Assembly: GCF_000472425.1 (NCBI RefSeq) | Contig: NZ_AXAI01000042.1 | Span: 1-33,940 of the forward strand | DNA length: 33,940 nucleotides | From: Bradyrhizobium sp. Tv2a-2 | GTDB taxonomy: Bacteria > Pseudomonadota > Alphaproteobacteria > Rhizobiales > Xanthobacteraceae | Reading direction: 5' to 3' | In this document: positions 16,265-25,760 of the stretch, one piece after another | Numbering within the stretch: the stretch's first letter is position 1 | Layout: each line of letters starts with the position of its first letter | The notes under the pieces: generated by a model | Database searches by the model: none | Seen by the model: the letters and a program-made list of their open reading frames with translations, nothing else | Told to the model about the DNA's origin: nothing | Program-made: the position numbers and the translations under genes

Positions 16265-16395
16265 TGGGTGGCTCCTTCATCAAGTGATGACGGAGCTCAA
16301 TTTACGGCGGTGCGTAGTAATTTCGAGACTGAATTGCCTCAATATGATGCTCGAAAGGATCAAATTGACGCGCGTGGATCCCGGGCCGCGTGCGT

Positions 16396-17352
16396 CTACT
16401 CGCCCTTGTGTGCGAGTCGGCGCCATTCCCCCGGCGTCATCCCCATCCTCTCGGCAAACACACGCCGGAATGCCGAAACGGATTGATACCCAACCGTCTC
16501 GGCCACAGCCTCAGTGCTGATCGCCTGCTTCTTAAGTTCGTTGGCGGCCAGGCTCATCCGGAGATCGGTCAACAGGTCGAGGGCGGAGCAACCTAACCTG
16601 TCTTGAAAGTGCCGCATGAACGTGGCGCGTGACATGCCACACAAGTCCGCCAGATCAGGCAGTTTCCAAGACCGCGTTGGATCGGCGAACATCGCCCCAA
16701 TGGCCGGAGCCAGTCGCGGATGGCCGGCCAGGGCCAACAAGCCTTCAGGGGCTTTCTCGGATTCGCTCGCCGCTCGCAGGACCAGTGTGAACAGAACCGA
16801 AGAAAGTGCGTTGAGAATGGCACGTCCTCCCGCTCGGTCGCCGGCGGACTCCATTCGCATCAACCCCACCAGACTGGCCAGTTGGTTGGACGCGGACCCG
16901 ATGCCCTCATCTCCATGGCCGTCCGCAGCCCGCGCCACTATATTTGAAGGCATGTAGTTGCGGATCAGCCGATCATGGGGTGGCGCAATGAAGAATCGCC
17001 CACACAACAGATCGAGTTGCTCGCCCTGGCCGTCGTTCTCGCTCAGCATCCATCCAGCAGACCCCTGGCGTTCCTGGGTGCGGATTGGTGTTTGCCCACT
17101 GCCGTCGTGTAGTACATGCGCTGCGCCGTGTGGAAGCAGCACGATATCTCCGCTCACCAGCTCCCTCGCTGTTCTCGTCTCCGGATCATCGAGAATGGCC
17201 CGGCCCTTGACGATGACGTGGTAGGGAATTTCGTTCGCCGCAGCCGGGCCCCAGGCCAAACGCCATGGCGCACCGTAGGCGCAGCGGACTTCCAGCTGGC
17301 CAGTAACGGTGATGATTTGCAAGAGATGGCTCAACCAATCGACTTGAGACAT
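16396..17352 (-). CDS. AraC family transcriptional regulator (cupin type)
   Basis: The protein has 318 residues. The N-terminal half is a cupin-like effector domain (WGPAAANEIPYHVIVKGRAI, then GDIVLLPHGAAHVLHDGSG). The C-terminal half has two helix-turn-helix motifs: LPDLADLCGMSRATFMRHFQ and STEAVAETVGYQSVSAFRRV, ending FAERMGMTPGEWRR. It probably controls the nitroreductase-AhpD-azoreductase genes that follow in the same direction after 131 nt. The effector is unknown; related regulators answer to aldehydes, quinones or oxidants. Confidence 0.88.
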   Translation of the reverse strand: MSQVDWLSHLLQIITVTGQLEVRCAYGAPWRLAWGPAAANEIPYHVIVKGRAILDDPETRTARELVSGDIVLLPHGAAHVLHDGSGQTPIRTQERQGSAGWMLSENDGQGEQLDLLCGRFFIAPPHDRLIRNYMPSNIVARAADGHGDEGIGSASNQLASLVGLMRMESAGDRAGGRAILNALSSVLFTLVLRAASESEKAPEGLLALAGHPRLAPAIGAMFADPTRSWKLPDLADLCGMSRATFMRHFQDRLGCSALDLLTDLRMSLAANELKKQAISTEAVAETVGYQSVSAFRRVFAERMGMTPGEWRRLAHKGE

Positions 17353-17472
17353 AGGACCTCGAAAACCGAAAATGGTGAAACATCTTATTGTAATTGTGAA
17401 TTGGTTCTATGCGCCGCGCGCCGCAGCGAAGCGGATCACTATTGGCGAGCGAACCTGGGTGGCTTAAGCACC

Positions 17473-17504
17473 GGCAGCGGCCGAGGGTTAACTCGGCCGC
17501 TGCC
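17473..17504 (-). terminator. Strong hairpin after the small membrane protein gene
   Basis: A perfect 13-bp inverted repeat (GGCAGCGGCCGAG, loop GGTTAA, CTCGGCCGCTGCC) lies 22 nt after the stop of the gene at 17526. There is no T-run after it on the minus strand, so it may end transcription imperfectly or stabilise the 3' end. Confidence 0.5.
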
Positions 17505-17525
17505 ACATGATGTCAGCAAAGGCTC

Positions 17526-17912
17526 TTAGGCGTGCGCCGACTTCAGCGCGCGCTCCCCGCTTTCGGGCGCGTTAAGCACGAACGTGACGAGGAGAACAGC
17601 AGCGCCGTTCGCCAAGTAGTACCAGGCGTCCAGCCCCTGCAGGCCGAGCACGAAGGGCACGGCGATGAAGGTAACGCCGACGAGGCGGTCAACTGCGACA
17701 TGCAGCCCATATGGCAGCACTCGGACTACACCGGTCTTGTGATTGGTGAACAGTGTCAGAATGAGGGCGGCGACGCCGGTTGCGACCGACACCCAGAGCG
17801 CCAGCGGATTGGCATGGCCGAGTCCGAGCAGGAACGGCGTTGCCATCAGGCTCAGCGCGACGGGATAGTCGAGGAAGGCGTGAACGGTCTTTGTGACGAA
17901 GCGAATATTCAT
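17526..17912 (-). CDS. Small four-helix membrane protein (SPW-repeat-like)
   Basis: The protein has 128 residues from MNIRFVTKTVHAFLDYPVAL; GGAGAG precedes this ATG at the right distance, whereas the upstream extension is polar. Four hydrophobic helices are visible: LSLMATPFLLGLG, LWVSVATGVAALILTLF, LVGVTFIAVPFVLGLQ and ANGAAVLLVTFVL. The two halves resemble each other (PFLLGLG and PFVLGLQ), as in SPW-repeat proteins of the inner membrane, whose function is not known. It is divergent from an AraC gene that starts 98 nt away, which may regulate it. Confidence 0.75.
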   Translation of the reverse strand: MNIRFVTKTVHAFLDYPVALSLMATPFLLGLGHANPLALWVSVATGVAALILTLFTNHKTGVVRVLPYGLHVAVDRLVGVTFIAVPFVLGLQGLDAWYYLANGAAVLLVTFVLNAPESGERALKSAHA

Positions 17913-18009
17913 GAGACTCTCCGGTTGATCAGGGGTTGGGGACTTGCACATCACTCATATGGAGGACTATGGGTGACGGTTGGTGCCAATAATTTTGCCG
18001 ATCGTCCCG

Positions 18010-18831
18010 ATGGACCCCTTCGCTGCCCTGTTCGCCCACGTAACGCCGACGGCCCGGACGTTCTTCACCGGGAACCTGTGCCAGACGTTGCAGTTCACTG
18101 GTGTGGGCCATTTGCACCTGTTCAAGGCAGGCGCGCTCACGGTCACCCAGGACGGACAAGCCGACCTCGTACTCGTTGAGCCGACCCTGCTGTTTTTACC
18201 GCGCGGGCGGACCCACAGTTTCGCAGTTGATCCCGAGCGCGGAGCCGACCTCGTATGCGCGACCGTCGAACTCGGGGGTGCGGAGGGCAACCCGATTGGC
18301 CAGGGCCTGCCTGAATGTGTGGTCCTGCCGCTCGCCGTTCATCCGGCGCTGAGCCCGGTTTGTGATCTGCTGGTCGGCGAAGCCTTCTCCGAAGGCGGTG
18401 GCCGCCAGGCGGCGCTCGACCGGCTGTTCGACTATCTCCTGATCCTAATCGTCCGTCACGTCGTTGAGAGCGGCGCTATTTCGACCGGCGTGCTCGCCGG
18501 TCTCGCCGACCCACGCCTGGCCAAGGCGCTGACCGCGATGCACGAGGCGCCGAAGCAGCCTTGGAAGCTTGAGGATCTGGCCGACGTTGCGGGCATGTCA
18601 CGCACGCGGTTCGCCGATCATTTTCGGACGCTGGTCGGCCTGACGCCCATTGAGTACCTGACGGTCTGGCGCATGACGATCGCGCGCCAGCTTCTCGGCA
18701 AGGGCAAACCGGTCAAGAGTGTCGCGGCGCAGGTCGGCTACGACAGCGCGGCCGCCTTCTCGCGCGTGTTCAGTCGGGTGACCGGGCAGCCGCCGCGCGA
18801 GTTCGACGGGCTCCGGGATCGATCTCGCTAA
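18010..18831 (+). CDS. AraC family transcriptional regulator
   Basis: About 273 residues from MDPFAALFAHVTPTARTFFT; a TTG further upstream (17980) would add ten residues. The N-terminal cupin-type half carries LFLPRGRTHSFAVDPERGAD. The C-terminal half has the two AraC helix-turn-helix motifs, LEDLADVAGMSRTRFADHFR and KSVAAQVGYDSAAAFSRVFS, with the GLTPIEYLTVWRM linker. It is divergent from the small membrane protein gene, so it likely acts on that gene or on itself. It is of the same type as the AraC at 16396 but clearly different in sequence. Confidence 0.88.
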   Translation: MDPFAALFAHVTPTARTFFTGNLCQTLQFTGVGHLHLFKAGALTVTQDGQADLVLVEPTLLFLPRGRTHSFAVDPERGADLVCATVELGGAEGNPIGQGLPECVVLPLAVHPALSPVCDLLVGEAFSEGGGRQAALDRLFDYLLILIVRHVVESGAISTGVLAGLADPRLAKALTAMHEAPKQPWKLEDLADVAGMSRTRFADHFRTLVGLTPIEYLTVWRMTIARQLLGKGKPVKSVAAQVGYDSAAAFSRVFSRVTGQPPREFDGLRDRSR

Positions 18832-18925
18832 TCGATGAACTCGGCACTAAGCGTCCGTACAATCAACGGCATGCTTATGGGAGCTTTGAGGAGCGGCCTT
18901 GGCGCACCACTTGATTAGTCGGCTT

Positions 18926-19032
18926 GTGGCCCATCTGCGACAAGCCTTCGGACACTGCGAATGTCTGCTTTTCGGGGTCGACCGGAAGTAACCGACCGCT
19001 AGCCAAAATGACGCGATTGACTCATCTCGGAC
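18926..19032 (+). repeat. Dispersed intergenic repeat, copy H
   Basis: TGGCCCATCTGCGACA, AATGTCTGCTTTTCGGGGTC, GACCGGAAGTAACCG and ATGACGCGATTGACTCAT all match the repeat. It fills most of the 289-nt gap between the second AraC gene and the end of the large hybrid kinase gene; nothing else is visible there. Confidence 0.75.
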
Positions 19033-19120
19033 TCCAGGCCCAAGAACGCCTTCCGGAACGGCAGGCTAGCGTTCACGACGTCGGGGTTGCTAGGACGAGT
19101 GTAATTTTGCGTTTACACTC

Positions 19121-22100
19121 TCACCCTACAGGCAGGGCACATTGAAGGGCTGTACCCGGGCCGGCCGTACGAGAGGCCCATATTCGTCCCCCATGAGCTT
19201 CGACGATCGATCGGCAGATCGATAGTCCCATGCCCATGCCACCGGGCTTGGTGGTGTAGAATGCGTCGAACAGGCGGCCAAAACTCTCCAGGCTCAGTCC
19301 CGGGCCCGAATCCCGCACGGCGACGAGCACCCCGCCCGATGCATCTTTCCCGGTGCTGATTAGCAACTCGCGCGCCCCTTCACGGACTGTGCTCATCGCT
19401 TCGACGGCGTTGATGATCAAGTTGAGGATCACCTGTTGCAGTTGGACTCGATCGCCTTGAATGAGCGGCAAGCCCTCCGCGAGTTGTGTCTGCACCGAGA
19501 CGCCGTTCTTTAAAATTTCGCCACGGGTCAGAGCAATGACCTCAAGGATTGCTCCGTTGATCTCCACGGCTTCCTTCCGTGGGGGTGCCTTCTTGACCAG
19601 GGCACGGATCCGCTGGATGACGTCGGTGGTTCGGTTGCCTGCCTTGACGGTGGCACCGAGCGCCTGCCGGGCCTCCTCCAGTTTTGGCGGCTGGGCGTTT
19701 AGCCAGCGCAAGGCAACTTGGGCATTGGTAACCGTCGCCGCGATTGGCTGCATGACTTCATGGGCAATCGAGGCCGACAGCTCTCCCATCGTCGCGACGC
19801 GATTGACGTGCGCGAGCTGCGTCTGCGCCTCACGCAACGCCTCCTCGACGTGCTTGCGCTCCGCCAGATCGAGCACGAACGCAACGCCCTCGTTGCGGCT
19901 TTCTTCGAACAGTGCACCGCCGATCAGCACGGGTATGCGGGTGCCATCCTTGCGGAAATACTCCTTCTCGAACGGATGCGCGCTACCCGTTCTCGTAACC
20001 TCCGCCACGGCTCGTTCATCGCGCTCGCGCCATTCCGGCGGCGTCAGGTCCGTCCACCGCAGGGAACGCGAGGCGATATCCTCGCGGTCGTATCCCACCA
20101 TGCGCAGAAATGCGTCATTGGCCTCGACGATCTGACCGTCGACATTCCAGACAAAGATCCCGACAATGTTGGCGTCCACCAATCGCCGGATCTTCGCTTC
20201 GCGTTCCGCAAGATCGCGGTACAGGCGGGCATTCTCCAGCGAAATCGCAGCCTGCGAGGCCAACAGCTTCAGCACGGCGATCCTGGCCGGGCTGAACACG
20301 TGGGTAGTCAGACTGTTTTCGAGGTAGAGCGCGCCGGTGAGCTTGGCCTGGTTGGTCAAGGGCAAGCAAAGAATGGAGCGCGGCTGGCGCTCATCGATGT
20401 AGGGGTCTGCGGCAAACGACGTCTCTATAGCCGCATCGTCGAGAATCAGGCTCTCCTGGGTGCGCACAACGTAGTGCAGAACCGATTCCGGCAACGCGGC
20501 CGCGGTCACGGGCGCATCGCACCGTTGCACGATGACCGTCTCTCCGCCGGTCGTGGCTTCTGCCGCGACCCGCTGTTCAGTGCCTCGCGCAAGCATCAAC
20601 AGGCCGCGCTCGGCACCCGCGTGTTCCAATGCCGTGCGCAGGCACTTGTCGATCAGTTTGTCCAGGACAATCTCATCCGACACCGCCTGCGAGACATTAA
20701 TCACAGTCGCGAGGTCGAGCTGTTCGACCGATGCCTCGACCGTCCTCGTCGGAGCGAGTACGGTCTCTTCCGTTCTCAAGTACGGATATATCTTGTCGAG
20801 TTGCCGCACCTTCCCGTCGGCGCCCCAACGGATATAGCAGTAACGGGCTTCCTTCAGGTAGGCGCGCGAAGTCGTCTGAAACCCACGCGCCCCATAAAAC
20901 CGTGCGGCAAGTTCATTGGCGAGTGCCTCACCGTGGACAAAGCCGCTTTCCTGCGCCGAGTGGATGGCCTGCTCGTAGAGCTGTTCGGCATCCACCACGC
21001 GGCCTTCGATCCGGGCAATCTCGGCACCGACCAGCGCGGCGCGGTCCGCGAAATTCTCCGGGCAGTTTTTCGCCCAGATCTGAAGCTGCCGGTAATGTGC
21101 AACGACAGCGTCCAGGTGTTGTGGCCGCTCGTCGGCCGGGGCGCACTCGCACCAGGCGGCCTTTGCCAACGCGCCGTAAAAATGATATTCGGCTTCCTCA
21201 AAGAACGTGGAAGAGATCCAGAGCAGCGGTTGCGCCTTCGACGCGGCGTCCATGGCCGCCGCATAGTCACCAGCGATATAGCGCCCCTGCAATTTCCGGA
21301 TCCAGTAGAAACTCGCAGCGAGGACCAAGGCCGGGTTGCCGGACAGATGGGTTTCGGTACGAAGTTCATTGAACTGCCCGTCGTCAAGGCAGCCGAACGT
21401 CGGCGTCAGGCCGCGAAGCGTCCGGATCAGCGCGCGTTGTGTGGTGATGAGGTCAATGACAAGACCGAACCGCACCTTCCCTGCGTACGCAAGGCCGCGT
21501 TCGGCTTCGCCTTGCACCTCGTGCAGCGGCTCGCCCGCGAAGAGCAGGTCCGAGTTGAGTTCGTTGCCCACGTAGGCGCCATACGTGAGGTCTCCGATCC
21601 GGTTCGCCGCTTCGAAAGCGCGGCGCATCAGATCACGGCGAGACCGCACGTGTTTCATCCAGGGCATGACGAAAACCGCGAAGCAAAGATACGTGCCCGC
21701 CTCGAACCGTCTTAACCCACGTCGTTCGACGAGGTCGCAGCCGAGCTGGCCGAACCGGAATCCGGCCTGGTAGTCACCAAAACGCGGTCCGGCGACCCTG
21801 CCGACATTGGCATAGAGCATACATGAAGCGTCACAGTTGCCACGCTCGATGCTGAGACTGACCCCCTTGCAGATCGTCAGCGAAACCAGGTTCACATCCG
21901 TCTGCACAGCCGGCGCGAAACACTTGTTCAGCACCTCGACGGTCGCGAGTGAAGCCGCGTCTTCCATCAGCGGCAATTCGATGAGTGCCTCGATTGTCCG
22001 GCCCCCAAGCCGTGTCCCGATGCGCTCGTATTCGCGTCGCACTTCCTCGTCATTCGGATGCGGAGACCACTCGATGCCGACATGCCGCAGGTAGGAGAGA

Positions 22101-24601
22101 CAAACATCGACCGCGCGACCGCTCTGATCGAGGACCAGGTAGACATCCATTTGCATGCACGCGACGAGCGCTTCTTCGACCGTTGTCGCGGCGCGCTTCG
22201 ATAGCGCCGCCAGACGCTCGTCTGAAACCGACAACTGCCCGGTCAGAAATTCGCATTCGGCCCGGTTCAGTTCCAGCGCAAACGTCAGATCATGCCGACG
22301 CTCCCAGCAATCGTCGTTCAATAGTTCCGCGCCGGTGACGAGATAGGTGAGCGCCGAGGCATAGGCTGTCGACGCCTTGGCGCGCTGGCCAGCGAGCAGG
22401 TTGAACCCGGCGAGCTGCTCCCGTTCCTCTTGTTCGGTGATCAGCGCGGCGCCGCGATTGAGCTGACCGACGATCTCGAAGATCACCTCCTCCTGCTTTT
22501 CCGGGGGCGTCCCTTTGGCGAGCAGCCGCCCGATCCGCAGATGGGCCGAGGTCCGCGAGGCTTCGGGGATCAGTGAATAGGCGGCTTCATGAACACGGTC
22601 GTGACCAAACCTGTAGGCGCCCTCCAGCCGCTCGACCAGTTCCTGACGCATCGCCTCCCACAACGCCGCGTGGACCTGTGCCTCCGGAATGCCGAGAACG
22701 GTCGACACTGTCGTGATCCCGGCGACGTTCCCGAGACAGGCAAGCTGCTCCAACGCGTGCCGCGTCCCAGCCGGCAGGCGGGCCAGCTTGCCGACCATCA
22801 GGTCCACGACGTTGTCGGTGTAACCCTTGGCATGGATGCGATCGGGATCCCAGCACCATTGCCCCGCGTCATGATCAAAGGTGAGCAAATCTTCTTCGGC
22901 AAGCGCGTGCAGAAACTGGATGACAAAGAACGGATTGCCACCCGTCTTGTCATGGACCAGTTGCGCCAGTGGTGCGATGCGCGCCGGCTCGCAGTGAAGC
23001 GCCTCCGCGATCAACTGCCTGACATGCACACGGGCGAGCGGCGCCAGCGTGATCTCATTGATCTTGACGCCCGCGTTTCTGATGGCCTGGAGCTTGACCA
23101 TCAGCGGATGCGTGGCATCGACCTCGTTGTCCCGGTAGGCGCCGACCAGCATCAGGTGCCGCAGGTCCGAGCCGGTCAACAGATCCTCGAGCAGGTCGAG
23201 CGTTGCGGCGTCGAGCCACTGCAGATCGTCGAGAAAGAGCGCAAGCGGATGTTCCGCCCGGGCAAATACACTGATGAAACGCCGGAACACGAGCATGAAA
23301 CGGCGTTGCGCCTGTTGCGGCTCGAGTGCCGGGACGGGTGGCGGCTCACCGATAATCAGCTTCAGTTCGGGGATGAGGTCGGTCATTAGCCTCGCATTGG
23401 GCTCCAGTGCCTCCAGCAAGGCGTCGCGCCAGCCCGCCAGCTCCGTGTCGGGCTTGCCGAGCAGCGGGCGCACCAGGCTCTGAAACGCCTGCACCAGCGT
23501 CGAATAGGGGATGTCGCGCTTGTACTGGTCGAACTTGCCCGACGCGAAGAGCCCCCGCGGCGGCACCAGCACCTTGTGCAGTTCATTGACGACCGAGGAT
23601 TTGCCGATGCCGGAATAGCCGGAGACCAGCACCAGCTCAGGCGGGCCACTCCTAACGATCCGATCGAACGTGGCGACCAGGGTGTCGACCTCGCGCTCCC
23701 GCCCATACAGCTTCTCGGGTATCAGCAACCGGTCAGGCGTGTCGTGTTCGCCCAGCGGGAAGGTATCGATGCGGTGCTGACGTCGCCAGTCGGCGAGGCA
23801 GTGCTGCAGATCATGCTCAACACCGGTGGCCGTCTGGTAGCGCTCTTCGGCCGTCTTGGCGAGCAGCTTCATGACGATGTGGGAGACCGCGACAGGGACG
23901 GTCGTCTCCACCAGTTCGCACGGCGGCACCGGCTTTCTGGCGATATGGCAGTGCACCCATTCCATGGGTTCAGCGGCCGTAAACGGCAGCATGCCGGTCA
24001 GCATCTGGTAGAGCGTGACGCCGAACGCGTAGAGGTCGCTGCGCGAATCGATCGAGCGGTTCATCCGGCCGGTCTGCTCGGGTGCCATGTAGGCGAGCGT
24101 GCCGGCGATCGTCTCGGGTGGTTCGGGTGCCTGTCGTTCACGCGGCAGCCGGGAGGCGAGGTCGAATCCGGTGAGCCGGACCTGTCCGTCGGCGCAATGT
24201 ACGAGGATATGCGCGGGCTTGAGATCCTTATGGACAAGGCCGCGCTGGTGAAGCTTGCCAAGGGACGCGGCGATGCCGACAGCGATCCGCAAAAAATCGC
24301 CCATCTCCATGGGCGCGCCGAGCAGACGCGCGAGCGGCTCACCGCCAGGGTCCTCGAGCACCAGCAGGGTCCGGCCGCCTTCGCGCACCAGTTCCAGCGG
24401 CCGCACCGCCCACGCGCCATCGAGTTCGTGCTTCAGGCCAAACGCGTGAACGAGGCGATCAAGGCTGGCGGGTAATGGATGTTCGGCGGCGGGCCGCACC
24501 AGCAGGACGTTGTGGCTGCCGCCTTCGCCCGGGCGCCGCCCTCGACAGAGGACGCGCTCGCCATCGTCCCACAGGATCTGGAGGCTGTTACCCATTGGCA
24601 C
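19121..24601 (-). CDS. Giant hybrid sensor: kinase-like / AAA ATPase / GAF / PAS / histidine kinase
   Basis: This is a protein of about 1,826 residues (GTG 24601 or ATG 24595). Residues 60-275 resemble a Ser/Thr protein kinase, with HKDLKPAH at 124-131 and GTLAYMAPEQTGR near 167. The AAA-type ATPase has Walker A GYSGIGKSS (328-336) and Walker B LALFLDDL (453-460). A long helical, TPR-like region spans about 600-1250. A GAF domain (about 1290-1440) is followed by PAS (about 1470-1590: IFVWNVDGQIVEANDAFLRM). The histidine kinase has its H-box SIAHEVMQPIA with His1614, an N-box NLIINAVEAM, and DSGPG and GGMGMGLS boxes. In the kinase-like part the HRDxxxxN Asn is His and the DFG motif reads GFD, so it is probably a pseudokinase. 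No response regulator is adjacent. A soluble, multi-input signal protein is implied. Confidence 0.9.
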   Translation of the reverse strand: MPMGNSLQILWDDGERVLCRGRRPGEGGSHNVLLVRPAAEHPLPASLDRLVHAFGLKHELDGAWAVRPLELVREGGRTLLVLEDPGGEPLARLLGAPMEMGDFLRIAVGIAASLGKLHQRGLVHKDLKPAHILVHCADGQVRLTGFDLASRLPRERQAPEPPETIAGTLAYMAPEQTGRMNRSIDSRSDLYAFGVTLYQMLTGMLPFTAAEPMEWVHCHIARKPVPPCELVETTVPVAVSHIVMKLLAKTAEERYQTATGVEHDLQHCLADWRRQHRIDTFPLGEHDTPDRLLIPEKLYGREREVDTLVATFDRIVRSGPPELVLVSGYSGIGKSSVVNELHKVLVPPRGLFASGKFDQYKRDIPYSTLVQAFQSLVRPLLGKPDTELAGWRDALLEALEPNARLMTDLIPELKLIIGEPPPVPALEPQQAQRRFMLVFRRFISVFARAEHPLALFLDDLQWLDAATLDLLEDLLTGSDLRHLMLVGAYRDNEVDATHPLMVKLQAIRNAGVKINEITLAPLARVHVRQLIAEALHCEPARIAPLAQLVHDKTGGNPFFVIQFLHALAEEDLLTFDHDAGQWCWDPDRIHAKGYTDNVVDLMVGKLARLPAGTRHALEQLACLGNVAGITTVSTVLGIPEAQVHAALWEAMRQELVERLEGAYRFGHDRVHEAAYSLIPEASRTSAHLRIGRLLAKGTPPEKQEEVIFEIVGQLNRGAALITEQEEREQLAGFNLLAGQRAKASTAYASALTYLVTGAELLNDDCWERRHDLTFALELNRAECEFLTGQLSVSDERLAALSKRAATTVEEALVACMQMDVYLVLDQSGRAVDVCLSYLRHVGIEWSPHPNDEEVRREYERIGTRLGGRTIEALIELPLMEDAASLATVEVLNKCFAPAVQTDVNLVSLTICKGVSLSIERGNCDASCMLYANVGRVAGPRFGDYQAGFRFGQLGCDLVERRGLRRFEAGTYLCFAVFVMPWMKHVRSRRDLMRRAFEAANRIGDLTYGAYVGNELNSDLLFAGEPLHEVQGEAERGLAYAGKVRFGLVIDLITTQRALIRTLRGLTPTFGCLDDGQFNELRTETHLSGNPALVLAASFYWIRKLQGRYIAGDYAAAMDAASKAQPLLWISSTFFEEAEYHFYGALAKAAWCECAPADERPQHLDAVVAHYRQLQIWAKNCPENFADRAALVGAEIARIEGRVVDAEQLYEQAIHSAQESGFVHGEALANELAARFYGARGFQTTSRAYLKEARYCYIRWGADGKVRQLDKIYPYLRTEETVLAPTRTVEASVEQLDLATVINVSQAVSDEIVLDKLIDKCLRTALEHAGAERGLLMLARGTEQRVAAEATTGGETVIVQRCDAPVTAAALPESVLHYVVRTQESLILDDAAIETSFAADPYIDERQPRSILCLPLTNQAKLTGALYLENSLTTHVFSPARIAVLKLLASQAAISLENARLYRDLAEREAKIRRLVDANIVGIFVWNVDGQIVEANDAFLRMVGYDREDIASRSLRWTDLTPPEWRERDERAVAEVTRTGSAHPFEKEYFRKDGTRIPVLIGGALFEESRNEGVAFVLDLAERKHVEEALREAQTQLAHVNRVATMGELSASIAHEVMQPIAATVTNAQVALRWLNAQPPKLEEARQALGATVKAGNRTTDVIQRIRALVKKAPPRKEAVEINGAILEVIALTRGEILKNGVSVQTQLAEGLPLIQGDRVQLQQVILNLIINAVEAMSTVREGARELLISTGKDASGGVLVAVRDSGPGLSLESFGRLFDAFYTTKPGGMGMGLSICRSIVEAHGGRIWASRTAGPGTALQCALPVG

Positions 24602-24738
24602 CGGAACCCTTGCAGGTCTTCATCGGCCGCAGGCTACCATCACGCCACAGCCCGTCATTCGATTGGACGCTACATTCGTCCGCATAGTTCGGGCAGGATG
24701 CGCTGCGAAAGCGATTTTCAAACACGGTATCTCCGCGA

Positions 24739-25086
24739 TTACCGGAGCGCCTCGGCCTCGCGCGTCTCGCTGGCTGTGCGTTGCTCGGCCCTGACTTCGC
24801 GAGGGTCCTTCCCGTCGTCGACCAGTTGCTGCAGGTCACGCGCGGCCTTCTGCGCCTTGTCGAGCGTCCAGCTTCGCGGATCACCGATCGTGACGCGGAC
24901 CGTCGAGCCGTTCAGCTTGGCCTGGAAGATGTAGGTCTTCGCGCCACTCACCGTCGCCCGCAATCCTAAACCGGGCGTTTTTGCATCCCACAGAAACGCC
25001 TGGTCTATGGGCCTCCCGGTCCTGGTGAATTGACCTCGCGGGCAGTGATGCGCCTCGACCCCCGCCGCAAAGTTGACTTTTGCCAT
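24739..25086 (-). pseudogene. P4-type (DUF4102) tyrosine integrase, N-terminal part only
   Basis: The start MAKVNFAAGVEAHHCPRG is at 25086. The DUF4102-type arm-binding domain follows: AFLWDAKTPGLGLRATVSGA, KTYIFQAKLNGSTVRVTIGD and LDKAQKAARDLQQLVDDGKD. The frame ends at TAA after about 115 codons (SETREAEALR), where family members go on for about 300 more with the catalytic domain. The gene is therefore cut at its 3' side. It points away from the tRNA-Lys fragment 211 nt to its right, as expected for an integrase next to its attachment site. Confidence 0.8.
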
Positions 25087-25297
25087 GTCGGGGCACCTCT
25101 CGCTGTGAGGTAGCATGGCGGCGTCACTCCGGTTATAGGGCCAGACTCATGTAACCCCCATGTAACCCGATTATGGGAAAACTAATCAATTTTGGTCAAC
25201 GCAAAATCCGTATGATGAATTAGAAAATTGTTTGTTTTCAGCGTATTGCCAAATTACAACAACACCGATCAAATCAGAGGAATGTCGACCTGCACGA

Positions 25298-25340
25298 ACT
25301 CTTAATCAGCGGGTCACAGGTTCGAGTCCTGTTGTGGGCA
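25298..25340 (+). other. Attachment-site scar: 3' half of tRNA-Lys(CTT)
   Basis: The 43 nt contain the anticodon loop CTCTTAA (anticodon CTT at 25301-25303), the 3' anticodon strand TCAGC, the T arm ACAGG-TTCGAGT-CCTGT, the acceptor strand TGTGGGC and the discriminator A. The 5' half of a tRNA is absent: bases before the loop cannot pair with TCAGC. No CCA is encoded. This is what integration into a tRNA gene leaves at the far end of an element. Confidence 0.75.
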
Positions 25341-25353
25341 AAAGCCCATCAAG

Positions 25354-25752
25354 TTGCTCTTCCGGAAGGTTCGGCTTCCCGAAGACATTGATCCCGCCCT
25401 CCAAGCACTGTCGGAGCGCGCGCAAGCGATCATCGTTCTTGCCGACACGATGCTTGCCACAGCGCAGCGGCGCATTGCGGAAGTGGCCATTGAGCACAAG
25501 CTCCCGACCGTCTCCACTTTCCGCGAGGCCGTTGCGACTGGCGGACTGGTGAGCTACGGCATAAACCCTTCAGCCGATTGGCGCCGTGCTGCGGACTACG
25601 TCGATAAAATCCTGAAGGGCACTAAACCGGGCGACCTGCCGATCGAGTTCCCGACGAAGCTAGAGCTGGTGATCAATCTGAAGACCGCTGCCGCGCTGGG
25701 CCTCACGATCCCAACGTCGATCCTTGCTCGTGCCGACGAGCTAATCGAATAG
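25354..25752 (+). pseudogene. ABC substrate-binding protein, C-terminal remnant
   Basis: A frame without its N-terminal half encodes the second lobe of the same family as 219-1202: PEDIDPALQALSERAQAIIV, then VATGGLVSYGINPSADWRRA and the ending LTIPTSILARADELIE. The signal peptide and first lobe are absent; similarity begins a few bases after the tRNA-Lys scar. The gene end is followed, as at 1202, by the dispersed repeat. Confidence 0.8.
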
Positions 25753-25760
25753 GGGACTTT

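Noticed and set aside
19718..21715. A 665-codon open frame on the plus strand
   Set aside because: It is antisense to the hybrid sensor gene, is Arg/Gln/His-rich and shows no domain; a shadow frame.
24602..24738. Continuation of the integrase catalytic domain downstream of its stop
   Set aside because: None of the three minus-strand frames gives the expected core-binding or catalytic motifs, so the gene is truly cut rather than frameshifted here.
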